In this document: in pieces, positions 37,784-48,639 of the stretch
Layout of the letters: every line of letters starts with the position of its first letter
Position numbering within the stretch: the first letter of the stretch is position 1
Assembly: GCA_013339895.1 (NCBI GenBank)
Contig: JABACO010000001.1
Span: 14,759,604-14,823,603 of the forward strand
Source: Ephydatia muelleri
Taxonomy: Eukaryota; Porifera; Demospongiae; Spongillida; Spongillidae
Length of the DNA: 64,000 nucleotides
Direction of reading: 5' to 3'
Notes under the pieces: generated by a model
Databases searched by the model: none
What the model was told of the DNA's origin: nothing
The model's input: the letters and a program-made list of their open reading frames with translations, nothing else
Made by a program: the position numbers and the translations under genes

Positions 37784-38164
37784 TGTAGTGTAATTCCCGC
37801 CTTTTGGCTAACGGACGATTATTGCTTTGCATTAATTAACTATTTACGGCTGTCCATAATTAGTCTTCATCTGAATGATCAATCTATCCATAGATAGTAT
37901 AGTAAGCTATACTATCTATGATCTATCGAAAGACATGTTTTGCAAATTGGTGGCGTGAGAAAATCGCGTAGGATATTCAGTTACTTGTGGTTCTGATTAT
38001 CTATGGACACACACCAGCTCAGGGGCGGATGTAGGGGGGGTCCAGGGGGTCCGGACCCCCCCCTTTCCTATATGAAGAATGACGTATGCATACTGTAATC
38101 TATGCAGCGTTCTGCATGTTACCGTCCTTGGATTTGCAAGATTGCACATCGTTCTAGCCACGCG

Positions 38165-38294
38165 TAGTCTCATACCCAGACCCTTATTCCCACAGCTGCG
38201 GATGGATTACATCACCGCTACGTGGAAAGAGCGCCAGATCCTCGTTCCACGTAGCGGTCGCAGCTGTGGGAATAAGGGTCTGGGTACGAGACTA
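38165..38294. mobile_element. 130-bp hairpin MITE, copy 3, present in copy B only
   Basis: TAGTCTCATACCCAGACCC at the left and the inverse at the right, with a different inner stem (TTATTCCCACAGCTG, CTACGTGGAA). Flanks AGCCACGCG (38156-38164) and AGCCAAGCG (38295-38303) form a 9-bp duplication with one mismatch. Copy A has the uninterrupted site GCTTGGCTAGAACG near 13376. Confidence 0.92.
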
Positions 38295-38468
38295 AGCCAA
38301 GCGGGGTCTATATCGATCTAAATAAATCTTCCTACTATATACTGTTTCGAGTGGACAAAAGGCTTATAAATAGAACACACTGACATCATTTACGGTTCAA
38401 GTCAATCATAGCTAGCCGCCATGTCATTAAAAGTTCACCCATCAAAAATGCTAAACTTGTAGCAGTAA

Positions 38469-38531
38469 GGCCACGACGAATTGATAAGTCGTTTCACGGA
38501 TTCCCGATAAGGTGTCGGGTGTGCGGCGGCG

Positions 38532-38564
<33 letters not shown>

Positions 38565-39006
38565 GAATTTAATTCTGCGGCGGGCTGATAACAAACCCAT
38601 TTCCGTGTTTCCCCTGGTGTATACCGTAAACTTGTTTAATATTATATTCTGATCCTTGAGTAACGCAATAACGGACATTGTAACAGCCAAATTGCTGGCA
38701 AACATGGGTAGGTGTATCCAAGTCTACAATGTGATGTGCGCCGAGATGAGGGAGAGATTTCAGTTTTCACGACAGTCGATCGTGACATTGCCATTGTGCG
38801 ATCAAATAAGCCGCCAAACGTCTCCTCCCATTCACATTTACGTACGCCGAGGGAATACAACCTCTTTTGTAGTGGCACAAACTACTATACAACTTAAGTA
38901 CGCCATTCGTATTGTCACGCGGTCAATGGCTTTGAATTTATTATTTATTTATTTTTTAGTTTCGAGCGGCGGAGTCCGTGAAACGAAAAATCAAATCGTC
39001 ATGGCC
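38469..39006. mobile_element. 538-bp MITE with 3-bp TAA duplication, present in copy B only
   Basis: TIRs start GGCCACGACGAATTGAT and, inverted, GGCCATGACGATTTGAT, continuing with TCGTTTCACGGA. Flanked by TAA (38466-38468 and 39007-39009). Copy A has a single TTA (13251-13253) at the empty site. Termini and 3-bp TAA duplication fit the PIF/Harbinger group. It includes an A-run of about 27 bases. Confidence 0.93.
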
Positions 39007-39635
39007 TAATGCACATCTTGAAACCATTTCTAACTAGTAAAACTAGTTTGGTTTTTATGTTCACTTAAACGCATGTCCCAACGCGTAGCGTGATTCTACA
39101 CTTTGCCACGCGCATATTGTACTCTCCAAATGGCGCGAAAAATGCCATTCAGTCTGGCCTTCGTATCTTTTTTTTTCCGCCTTTATAAGTGGTACAAAAA
39201 GACGCAGGAGTGGAACGATCAATCTTTTTCACGTAAGAATATGTGTTTTACTCGTGGTGCCGCAGTTCCTGCCACTCACAGAAATACATAATAACACTCC
39301 ATCCACATAATGAATAATGCGCACCACCTCATAAATAGCTATGGAATTCCACTACAAAATGCCGATCGGAGGATCTCTGCATGGTATGTGGGTGCAAACT
39401 TCATAGAGGAGTCAAAGCCAAGGGCAACCACCAAAGCTAGAGCAGTGCAGCACCTACACTGATAGTCTTTAGCCTCAGTGTCTCAACAGACCAGAAGGAG
39501 ATCCACCCACAATTGTTCTGCACATCTGTGCCATAAGGTGTAAGAACCAATACAAGTGTGTCAAGTGCAGCCATATAGCTGGTCCACACACACTGCTGAC
39601 ACTTGTAAGGTACAGACAGGTTCATGTAGCTTAAC

Positions 39636-40442
39636 ATGTTATGCTGTAGGCATTTAAGCCATTTTACAAGTATAGCAGCTATGGTACACACCAAAAGGCA
39701 TCATGGCTGTGATAGACCACCTGCTATTATCACCAAAGTACTGGTGCTTTCTGTGTCAACAAAACAGATATTGTCAATGGTAGATGCAGTTAAGTGTCCA
39801 ATTTGTTTGGACATGCTACATCAACCTATAGAGCTACCATGCCATGCCTATGTTTGTAGCTCGTGTCTTAAGGAGTGGATTCGTGTCACTGTACGACTCA
39901 AGTGCCCCTGCTGCTATTCAGTCACCTTATCATTCGGTTGCTTGGTGACATAATGGTGCATCGTACATCTAGAGGGACAGATGCTATGGCTTGAGCTTAT
40001 AACGCACTCCATTGCCATCAGCACAACAAGCCAGCACAAGTTCTACATGAACTTCAAAACAGCACAATCCACCACCTACAGGAGGAGCAGTAAGTACATA
40101 CATGCAATGTTACAGTTTCTGTATCAAACTAGCACATGCTTAGAAGCAGTCTCACACTAGCACAGAACTTCATTTTAAACAGGCAATTTCACACACATGT
40201 ACACACCACATACACACACATGCTCAGAAACAATCTCACACTAACACAGAACTTCATTGCATTTTTATTTTAACAGGCAATGCTATCAAGGATTTATTAA
40301 TACCTTTGATGCCAAGTTCAAAGGTGCCAGAAGAACTATAAAAGTGCACATCCAAGAACACCACATGTTGGATTGCATTCGTTCCCACCTCGCTGGATGT
40401 GGGTTGATGGGTGAGAAGGGGGCCGAGTCTATCCACTCCTAG
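39636..40442 (+). pseudogene. RING-finger gene remnant, copy B
   Basis: The plus-strand block 39760-39920 encodes VKCPICLDMLHQPIELPCHA, YVCSSCLKEWI, LKCPCC: a complete C3HC4 set, unlike copy A. Shortly after, the frame ends following a deletion of about 40 bp relative to A. A second exon-like block at 40276-40442 encodes NTFDAKFKGARRTIKVHIQE, HHMLDCIRSHLAGCGLMGEK and GAESIHS, then a stop (TAG), followed in frame by FNSLAVTY, so the stop appears to interrupt a longer conserved motif. Each copy carries different lesions. Function unknown. Confidence 0.55.
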
Positions 40443-41130
40443 TTCAACAGCCTTGCAGTTACATATAAAACCATATAGACAGGCTGAAGTGCATTATGAA
40501 GGAACACTACTTAAAGGTCTCTCTTCAAATTCAGAGTGCCACACCTCCTAAGCTTATGTAGATGCAATGCTCAATGACAGGTACTAATACCATATTTATT
40601 CTCATGTTTCTTCACTAGACAGCACAACCTAATGGATTCAAGAGTGTTTGATGGTGGGCTAAAATGTTGAAATGCATGGCATCGTGATTCAGGCAAGCCA
40701 TTAAGCTAGGTACATGTAGGTGAGGTCAATGGCGTCAAACATCGAGGAAATATTACAATATTCCAAACGCCTACTGCGTGAGTTAGGAATCGCGGCACCA
40801 CGAGTTGTATTGAAAATCTTACAGCCAAACCTATCTCAGTTATATTATAAAAGTTTCAGGGTACTTCATAAGGGCGGAAAAAGTACCAGAGCAATCTGTC
40901 CCTGACCTCAAACAACACACACAGAATTCGCGAGCGTGTAATATATTGTCGACAGAATATAAGCGGCATTAATTCACATCATTCAGAGCGCCAGACAATA
41001 TAGAAGTAGGATCAAAAGTGTAAAGAAGAGTTAAAAACAGTCCTCGTGGTAAAAAACGAGCATCTTTAAGCCCATGTTGTTTGCTACGGTCGTAATTAAC
41101 CCCGTTGCTATGGGAAATATTTACGTAGGG

Positions 41131-41137
41131 GAGGGGT

Positions 41138-41168
<31 letters not shown>
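41131..41168. repeat. G homopolymer
   Basis: Copy B counterpart of the C-run at 11010. Confidence 0.9.
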
Positions 41169-41170
<2 letters not shown>

Positions 41171-41456
41171 TAGGGCTTTTTGTCACAGGTTCAATGGAAA
41201 TGAAACAGCCGTGCTGTACATGTGTATTAACGAAATATTTAATCGCGCGATCGATCGAATGGTGCGTGTGAGCAGGAATTGAGGTAAGCGATCAAAATAA
41301 GTGAATGGGATGGATCTCAGATTCTTTTCCTCAGAAAACAGATAGCTATAGAGCTAAATACTTATACTATAGTAAAACATACATGAGTCGTTTATAGACC
41401 GACATGTAGCTGGTGCTTGGCCACGTGCACGCTTCGGTCACAAATTCACAAAATAT

Positions 41457-42235
41457 TTAATTTATTAGGAACTATAGCATTGTAAAGAATGAACAGTTTT
41501 CTCGTCGCTATCCACTACAGGTGGGACAACTCAAGAGTGTTCCTAAACATGTCCGCCTCGGTTAGAACGGAACGATAATGCTGGTTCCAATTTTTTATAT
41601 ACATATGTACTAGGTGAAGCTCTAAGAAAGTGCCAACACAATTGGAAACAATTTGACTATGTGCCGTTTTTGAGTTGTGGTTGGTTATTGATTTCCGCGG
41701 TAAAAACTACATGTCGCGGAACAAGCTGTATTAAATCTCCAATTAAGCTGATGGCACAACGAAAACAATATAGGTATATACGTACATGACTGCTCTATTT
41801 GTGCAATGAAGTTTGAAGCAGGATGACACGAGGTCAGTGAGGTATGGCGAATGATAACCCCTCGACCTACAGGTGATTCGTTTTCTTAATTGAAGAGACT
41901 TGCATGTAAAAAAAAATTAAGTTTCATTGTGAGGAAGGATGTGGAAGAAACCGTCATAAATCGCCCAAAGATTGTGCATTTAGTTTGTAAGATATAAGGC
42001 ATTGAAAATTAATTAGACAGCATTGTTTTTAATTAGGGCGCGCGCGAGGGATGAGTGCGATCGCGCGAATTTATATCTTTACGCGAATAACAATGGTATG
42101 TCACTACTGTCTACATACAATGTTTTAAGCCGGCTGCAGATATTGTTTGCATCATCCATCATCCTCACTGACTCTGTAGTCGTCATCAGAATCCGTAACT
42201 CATATGCACTATCGTCTTGATCACTGTCGATTTCA
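41457..42235. other. No gene recognised
   Basis: Unique AT-rich sequence between the end of copy B and the transposase remnant. No domain or strong repeat seen. Confidence 0.5.
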
Positions 42236-42394
42236 CTATCTAGATGGGCTTTCCAATATAGTCAGTCGGCTTGCATTTAGACTTTTGGCAGTAAAATGGA
42301 GGAAGATCACCTGCTCTGAAAGAAAGATACTGCTCTTCACCTTGCCTAAAAAGCGATTTGGGTCCAAACTCCTCTAGGATTACAGTCTTCTCTC

Positions 42395-44430
42395 TTACCT
42401 TATAGGCATTAGAACTCCGTACCATGCATTGAAGTTTGACAGCACCAAAGCATCTTCACTGTAAGCCGCATGGCCAGAACTCCAATCAAATGACATGTCT
42501 ACAGTACAGCCAGGAAACTTCACCTCAAAAACATCAATGAACTCATCCACCTGCTTAATCATATGCTTGTGATCCCAGTATCCCTCCTTGCCATTTCCTG
42601 TGCCGTAGTTGAAAAGCCTAATAAAAAGATAGGAGAATCCATGTGGATCCAAAGGCACAATAGAAGTGAGCTTCTCCTTTCCTGAAAAATGACTATTTTA
42701 AATTTATGTCATAGGGGCAATTTTGCAACACTTACCTCTTATTGTCCTCATGTCATTTATGTGCTGCAGATCTTCATTACAGAGCACAATCATTCCTGAT
42801 AGAAAGCCACTTGCCATCACACCTCTACCCTCTCCTGATGACCTGCTGATCTTTGAGGAACCAAGCCTTACTTTGAGCAGCATAACTTTTGCAAATGCTT
42901 TCATCTTGGACAACATGAATTAGCCTCTTAGAGCTTGGATGAGTCCAGTCAATCTTTTTGCTCCACAATCCTCCTAATGGATACTTATCGTTGTCCATCC
43001 GTAGCTTGGAAAAGTCAAACCGCACTTCATCTACATGAAATTCCAGTAGAGGCACCTCTTGATTGTCCCATAGTTCCTTAGGGTGTGTTACCTCAGAAAT
43101 GAGCATCTCATTGCACTCCACCTTTTAACCACTTTCAGGATCCTGTGTGCAAAGAAGATCCATTGCTTCATGCATGTTTATATGAAGATATAAAGGCATG
43201 TACTTTTCACTCTCATGTCTTCGAGCAAGCCAACTATCTTGATAATCAAGTACATCCTCTCGGTCATGCCCATCAAAATACACACCGCTAGAAATGTACG
43301 TGCTTGTACAACCCAATTTGTATAGCCACTTCTGGGCAGTCTCTTTGGAAATTGGAGCACGAATACCATTGAGTGACTGAACATCAACATCTTTTAGGAG
43401 CACGGTGTTCACAAATACCTGGAAGTCAGTACGTTTCATATTGGGTATTCCTTTTGGGGCAGCATTCTCCATAATAAAAGTTCTAGCTTTCATGTTGAAA
43501 GCTTCATCAGTGAGTATCCATGGTCTCTGATAACGCCCTTTATTGGAGGGTGTGAAGGTAAAACCTCCCAACTCAAAGTCCCTCTTCCAACGCAAAAGTG
43601 TCCTAGCATGAACCTTTGGACAAGCATGAATTGAGCACCTTTCAGCCACAACGTCTAAAACTGTTCAGCTCTGTATCCAAGTGATGAAGCAAAGATGCTC
43701 GTATAGTCAAATCCATAACTTGCGCCTTTGAGAGATCATCTACTGTAACAGGGATGTCACAAAATGGTGAGTGTGAATCTCCAGCCTGCAGTGTTCAAGA
43801 CAGTGCTCCATCTACTAATCATCCTCTTTCTGCTGTCACATGCCTCCTCCCATTTTGATTTAGCCTTTTCCTTTCTGGAGTGCCTTTTTTCTTTCTCGTT
43901 GCTTGTATAAAATTGCAGCCCGCTTCTTTTCATGTGCACTGCCTTTGCATGGGTTTCTTGCTTGGTCCTGCTGACATGGAGGCTAAATCGATCTCGACGG
44001 TAGTTGGAAGTCTTGAATCATGACTGGCAGAGTGCTCAGCTGTGCTGCTAGATGTACGTCTACTTGTTAAATGGTTCTCTGGAAATGTTACCACCTCCCT
44101 GGAATCCATTCTATAATGTGACTGAACAGTTAGTGCTTCTACTTCTGAACGTCTCGTAACTGCAACACATATTCTTCGCTGTTCCGCTTCATTCCCATTC
44201 AGCAATGACAACGCTGTACCAGGAATATCATCAGTTACAGCAGACACGAGGGTGATGTAAAAACGCCACACATCGTCCCGTTGTTTGTAAACCCGAGTGA
44301 CATTTTCCGAGACCCTTAGTACTCTGTATAGCAACTGAGAGCCTGCATCAGCATCAGCATTGTGCAGCGCACCGGCAGCACTATTGCTCTCCATTTGTGC
44401 ACGAAATAAAACAAAAGCCACTTGAAACAT
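42395..44430 (-). pseudogene. Broken DDE transposase gene (IS630/Tc1-like core)
   Basis: Minus-strand pieces: an N-terminal Ala/Ser-rich segment (44430-43930), a basic segment (43939-43757, KEKRHSRKEKAKSKWEE), a helix-turn-helix-like segment (43649-43125, LLRWKRDFELGGF; SKETAQKWLYKLGC; SGVYFDGHDREDVLDYQ), then a catalytic core with HVVQDESICKS, VMASGFLSGMIVL and DMSFDWSSGHAAYSEDAL. The last block lies in an exon near 42658-42395. The GVYxDGHxREDV and DxSxGH..Y..DAL motifs recall widespread DDE transposases of fungi and invertebrates related to IS630-Tc1-mariner; that family assignment is from memory. An in-frame TAA near 43122-43124 and a frame change near 42835 show it is inactive. I did not identify TIRs. 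Confidence 0.65.
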
Positions 44431-45404
44431 TTGCGGTCAAGCGGCCTATCAGATAATGCGGGAGTGTCTGCAAATTCACACACTTTAAAGCTTTTAAACG
44501 TTTTAACTGTTCACAGCCAAACCATTTTGAAAAATTCGCTATATTGTCTAAAGTTGATAGTAATACCTTACGGAGGCAGTAGAATTGCTCTGACTGTAAG
44601 GACATTCACTTTGAATCACTAATTAGCATATACGAAACAGCGTAACCTTTTTGCTTTAATTAACACCTCACTGAATATTTCTTAGGCACATCGTTGATTC
44701 CCAACGCCCAATAAAATGGTCTAGGCAGTAGCCTTTGGCTGTGAACGGGAGAAAAGATAATGCATGGGGATCGAGTACAAAGAAGGACGCTTGACGGAAT
44801 ACTCTTGAGTTATCCACCTGTAGTAATCCGGATTAATAATTAATAAGTAATTCTTTTCCCCATGTTCTCGATCGTCTTCAGAAGCGCTCTCTTCTGTCGA
44901 AATGAATTCAATCTGAAGAATTTTGCTGAAGAGTTCCACGGATAATGTTGTCCGACGAATGATGTGCAGGCTGTCCGACGACTATGACTGTAGAATTTCA
45001 TGGATATTTATCGTACAATAACTTTGGTACCCACGTGATGCTTTCGCTGCAGCCTTCTTTGCTTCTGCTGCGCTTCCTGAGTTTGTTGCTGCTCACTATA
45101 GCTGCAGGGCCATGAGCGCAACTTGTGGGTACGAAGTACTTCCACCGCCTCTGTGTGTAACTAATTCAGACATACGGTCTTTTCTTGGTTTTACTATTCC
45201 TGTTGACACTACTACTTCAAATCCTGAAAAAGATCAACTATTTCCTGCTATGTAATGTTTAATTCCTGGTTTTGCTATTCTCCAATGGGGCGTTCGTATA
45301 CATAATGATAAAAAATGTAAGATAAGAATGATTACCTATATATACGTGTGCGTGTCTGTTGTAGTACGTTCCATATGTTCCAAGGCTGTGGTTCTATTCA
45401 TCTC

Positions 45405-45660
45405 TCAAGTCACTCAGCTCATGGGTGAAGGATTGGGTGCTGAGACAGCATACAGCCGGTGATGTATAATATGACGGTGTGCAGCATATACATGTCATAT
45501 GTATATGTATATGTGTATGTACTGCACTATACATTTAACTTAACTTAACCCTCTCACCCCCATGATATATGCATTGGTACAGGCGCGGGAAGGAGCTGGT
45601 TAGATGAACAGATTAAAGACTCTTTGTTGAATGACTTATATTGCACACAATTTGCATGCA
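45405..45660. repeat. Rearranged copy of the 10.52-10.74-kb sequence
   Basis: 45405-45445 matches 10521-10560 in reverse, whereas 45535-45660 matches 10600-10735 directly (TAACCCTCTCACC, GATATATGCATTGGTACAG, GATTAAAGACTCTTTGTTGA). Mixed orientation next to the end of the large duplication points to a complex rearrangement or a dispersed repeat. Confidence 0.7.
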
Positions 45661-45715
45661 TGCATACACCACACATGAAACGTGTATGGATGCAAATTGT
45701 GTGCAATGGGTACGT
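45645..45715. repeat. Palindrome
   Basis: CACACAATTTGCATGCATGC is followed after about 25 bp by GGATGCAAATTGTGTGC, an inverted repeat with an imperfect stem. Confidence 0.7.
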
Positions 45716-45746
45716 ACGAGTTGAAACGACGTCCGCAAGCCCATTG

Positions 45747-45765
45747 TAGTCTCGTACCCAGACCC
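45747..45765. mobile_element. Single arm of the hairpin MITE family
   Basis: TAGTCTCGTACCCAGACCC with no matching inverted arm nearby: a solo terminus or truncated element. Confidence 0.7.
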
Positions 45766-45860
45766 AAATGTACGTAACGATGATTGTACGCGGGTTTATA
45801 AAAGCAGTTAATTTTAAAAATCAATGCTATCACGTGAATAACTTTTTTCAAATTTGTGCG

Positions 45861-46095
45861 ATGAGCGGCAAACGACGTTTCTGCTACCACTGTAGCGAGT
45901 ATGTGAGCAAATCGACGTATTTTGAACACCAGAAAGAACTAATCGGCAGGAAATCCAACGATGACTCTCTGCAATTACAAGATGGTATTTTAGTAATTTA
46001 AGTGACGATCGGCCGATTTGCTAGCTTAATTGTCTTTACCCAGATGAACATACAGACGATTTCGATTCATCCAACGATGAACCTGAGTATATAGG
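45861..46095 (+). pseudogene. Zinc-knuckle leader exons of an unidentified gene
   Basis: Starts MSGKRRFCYHCSEYVSKSTY and continues FEHQKELIG: a CxxC...H arrangement. A second exon-like piece (46044-46094) encodes DEHTDDFDSSNDEPEYI and ends at a GTGCGT donor. Such short zinc-binding plus acidic leaders occur in transposon-associated genes of early animals; that is recollection, not proof. Downstream is satellite DNA and no body of the gene is seen. Confidence 0.4.
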
Positions 46096-46319
46096 TGCGT
46101 GACGGCATGTGTTGGCCTACAAGTGTGCATTCTAATACATTCTTGTCTTGCTTCCCTTCATGCCCTCAGTAAGTGCGCAACAGTGCTGGCCTTCTACTAA
46201 TCTGAATCAATGGCAATACGCCTGTGTATGTGACGGTGGTCCGACATAGGGTGAGTCAACTGTTCACTCTTCTATGTGTTTGCATGTACAGTATTGTAAT
46301 CATAACATTCCCTGGTATA

Positions 46320-48295
46320 GGTGTGTATTGTATGTCAGCTAGTGTTGCCCTTCTGACAGAGCTGTCTCTGATGGGCAGGGAGTGTGATCTTGTTGTGACA
46401 CTTTGGGTGTTTTCCTCTTGTGCCTGTGTAGCATTCTGTATGTGCATATGGTGATTAATTAGAATATCAAGCCAACTGTATGTCGGCTAGTGTTGCCCTT
46501 CTGACAGAGCTGTCTCTGTGATGGGCAGGGAGTGTGATCTTGTTGTGACACTTTGGGTGTCTTTCCTCTTGTGCCTGGGTAGCATTCTGTATGTGCATGT
46601 GGTGATTAATTAGAATATCAAGCCAACTGTATGTCGGCTAGTGTTGCCCTTCTGACAGAGCTGTCTCTGTGATGGGCAGGGAGTGTGATCTTGTTGTGAC
46701 ACTTTGGCTGTCTTTCCTCTTGTGCCTGGGTAGCATTCTGTATGTGCATGTGGTGATTAATTAGAATAGCAAGCCAACTGTATGTCGGCTAGTGTTGCCC
46801 TACTGACAGAGCTGTCTCTGTGATGGGCAGGGAGTGTGATCTTGTTGTGACACTTTGGGTGTCTTTCCTCTTGTGCCTGGGTAGCATTCTGTATGTGCAT
46901 GTGGTGATTAATTAGAATATCAAGCCAACTGTATGTCGGCTAGTGTTGCCCTTCTGAAAGAGCTGTCTCTGTGATGGGCAGGGAGTGTGATCTTGTTGTG
47001 ACACTTTGGGTGTCTTTCCTCTTGTGCCTGGGTAGCATTCTGTATGTGCATGTGGCGATTAATTAGAATATCAAGCCAACTGTATGTCGGCTAGTGTTGC
47101 CCTACTGACAGAGCTGTCTCTGTGATGGGCAGGGAGTGTGATCTTGTTGTGACACTTTGGGTGTCTTTCCTCTTGTGCCTGGGTAGCATTCTGTATGTGC
47201 ATGTGGTGTTTAATTAGAATATCGAGCCAACTGTATGTCGGCTAGTGTTGCCCTTCTGACAGAGCTGTCTCTGTGATGGGCAGGGAGTGTGATCTTGTTG
47301 TGACACTTTGGGTGTCTTTCCTCTTGTGCCTGGGTAGCATTCTGTATGTGCATGTGGTGATTAATTAGAATATCAAGCCAACTGTATGTCGGCTAGTGTT
47401 GCCCTTCTGACAGAGCTGTCTCTGTGATGGGCAGGGAGTGTGATCTTGTTGTGACACTTTGGGTGTCTTTCCTCTTGTGCCTGGGTAGCATTCTGTATGT
47501 GCATGTGGTGATTAATTAGAATATCAAGCCAACTGTATGTCGGCTAGTGTTGCCCTTCTGACAGAGCTGTCTCTGTGATGGGCAGGGAGTGTGATCTTGT
47601 TGTGACACTTTGGCTGTCTTTCCTCTTGTGCCTGGGTAGCATTCTGTATGTGCATGTGGTGATTAATTAGAATAGCAAGCCAACTGTATGTCGGCTAGTG
47701 TTGCCCTACTGACAGAGCTGTCTCTGTGATGGGCAGGGAGTGTGATCTTGTTGTGACACTTTGGGTGTCTTTCCTCTTGTGCCTGGGTAGCATTCTGTAT
47801 GTGCATGTGGTGATTAATTAGAATATCAAGCCAACTGTATGTCGGCTAGTGTTGCCCTTCTGAAAGAGCTGTCTCTGTGATGGGCAGGGAGTGTGATCTT
47901 GTTGTGACACTTTGGGTGTCTTTCCTCTTGTGCCTGGGTAGCATTCTGTATGTGCATGTGGCGATTAATTAGAATATCAAGCCAACTGTATGTCGGCTAG
48001 TGTTGCCCTACTGACAGAGCTGTCTCTGTGATGGGCAGGGAGTGTGATCTTGTTGTGACACTTTGGGTGTCTTTCCTCTTGTGCCTGGGTAGCATTCTGT
48101 ATGTGCATGTGGTGTTTAATTAGAATATCGAGCCAACTGTATGTCGGCTAGTGTTGCCCTTCTGACAGAGCTGTCTCTGTGATGGGCAGGGAGTGTGATC
48201 TTGTTGTGACACTTTGGGTGTCTTTCCTCTTGTGCCTGGGTAGCATTCTGTATGTGCATGTGGTGATTAATTAGAATATCAAGCCAACTGTATGG
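46320..48295. repeat. 151-bp satellite with a six-unit higher-order repeat
   Basis: Thirteen units. Starts of GCCAACTGTATG are spaced exactly 151 bp: 46471, 46622, 46773, 46924, 47075, 47226, 47377, 47528, 47679, 47830, 47981, 48132, plus a partial at 48283. A diverged first unit starts near 46320. Diagnostic variants (GGCTGTCT with AATAGCAA; CTACTGAC; CTGAAAGA with GCGATTAA; GTGTTTAATT with ATCGA) recur in the same order with period 906 bp: 46471-47376 and 47377-48282 are two copies of a six-mer. Confidence 0.95.
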
Positions 48296-48560
48296 AACTG
48301 TTTGAACTATCCTTGGTATTAGAGCAGAGAGTCATGTGACCATGGTGGGTGTGGTCAGGTCAGGTAAGCCGATAACTAAACGTATATGTATTGTGTGCAT
48401 GTGTACTGAGTCAGGAGTTGTTTGAACTATCTTGGTATTAGATGTCCTGCACACTTGGTATTTGCCAACCATGTCAGGGTGATGGTTCAGCAGAGTCATG
48501 TGACCATGGTGGGTGTGGTCATACATCGGGTAAGCTAAGGTTCAATTACCAATTTTCTCT
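48296..48560. repeat. Local duplication around GTCATGTGACCATGGTGGG
   Basis: TTGAACTATC.TTGGTATTAGA and GTCATGTGACCATGGTGGG with TGTGGTCA occur twice (48301-48365 and 48421-48535), each followed by GGTAAGC. Possibly duplicated exons of an unknown gene, but no protein family is evident. Confidence 0.5.
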
Positions 48561-48639
48561 GTCTCATACACATGCACTTTCTTGGTTCTGCAGGAGTTGT
48601 ATCTGTACCTTCCTCTGTCGTCCCCAGCAGCAAGCTTAA

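Noticed and set aside
46320..48295. CRISPR-like array
   Set aside because: Units are contiguous 151-bp satellite copies without unique spacers, and the genome is eukaryotic.
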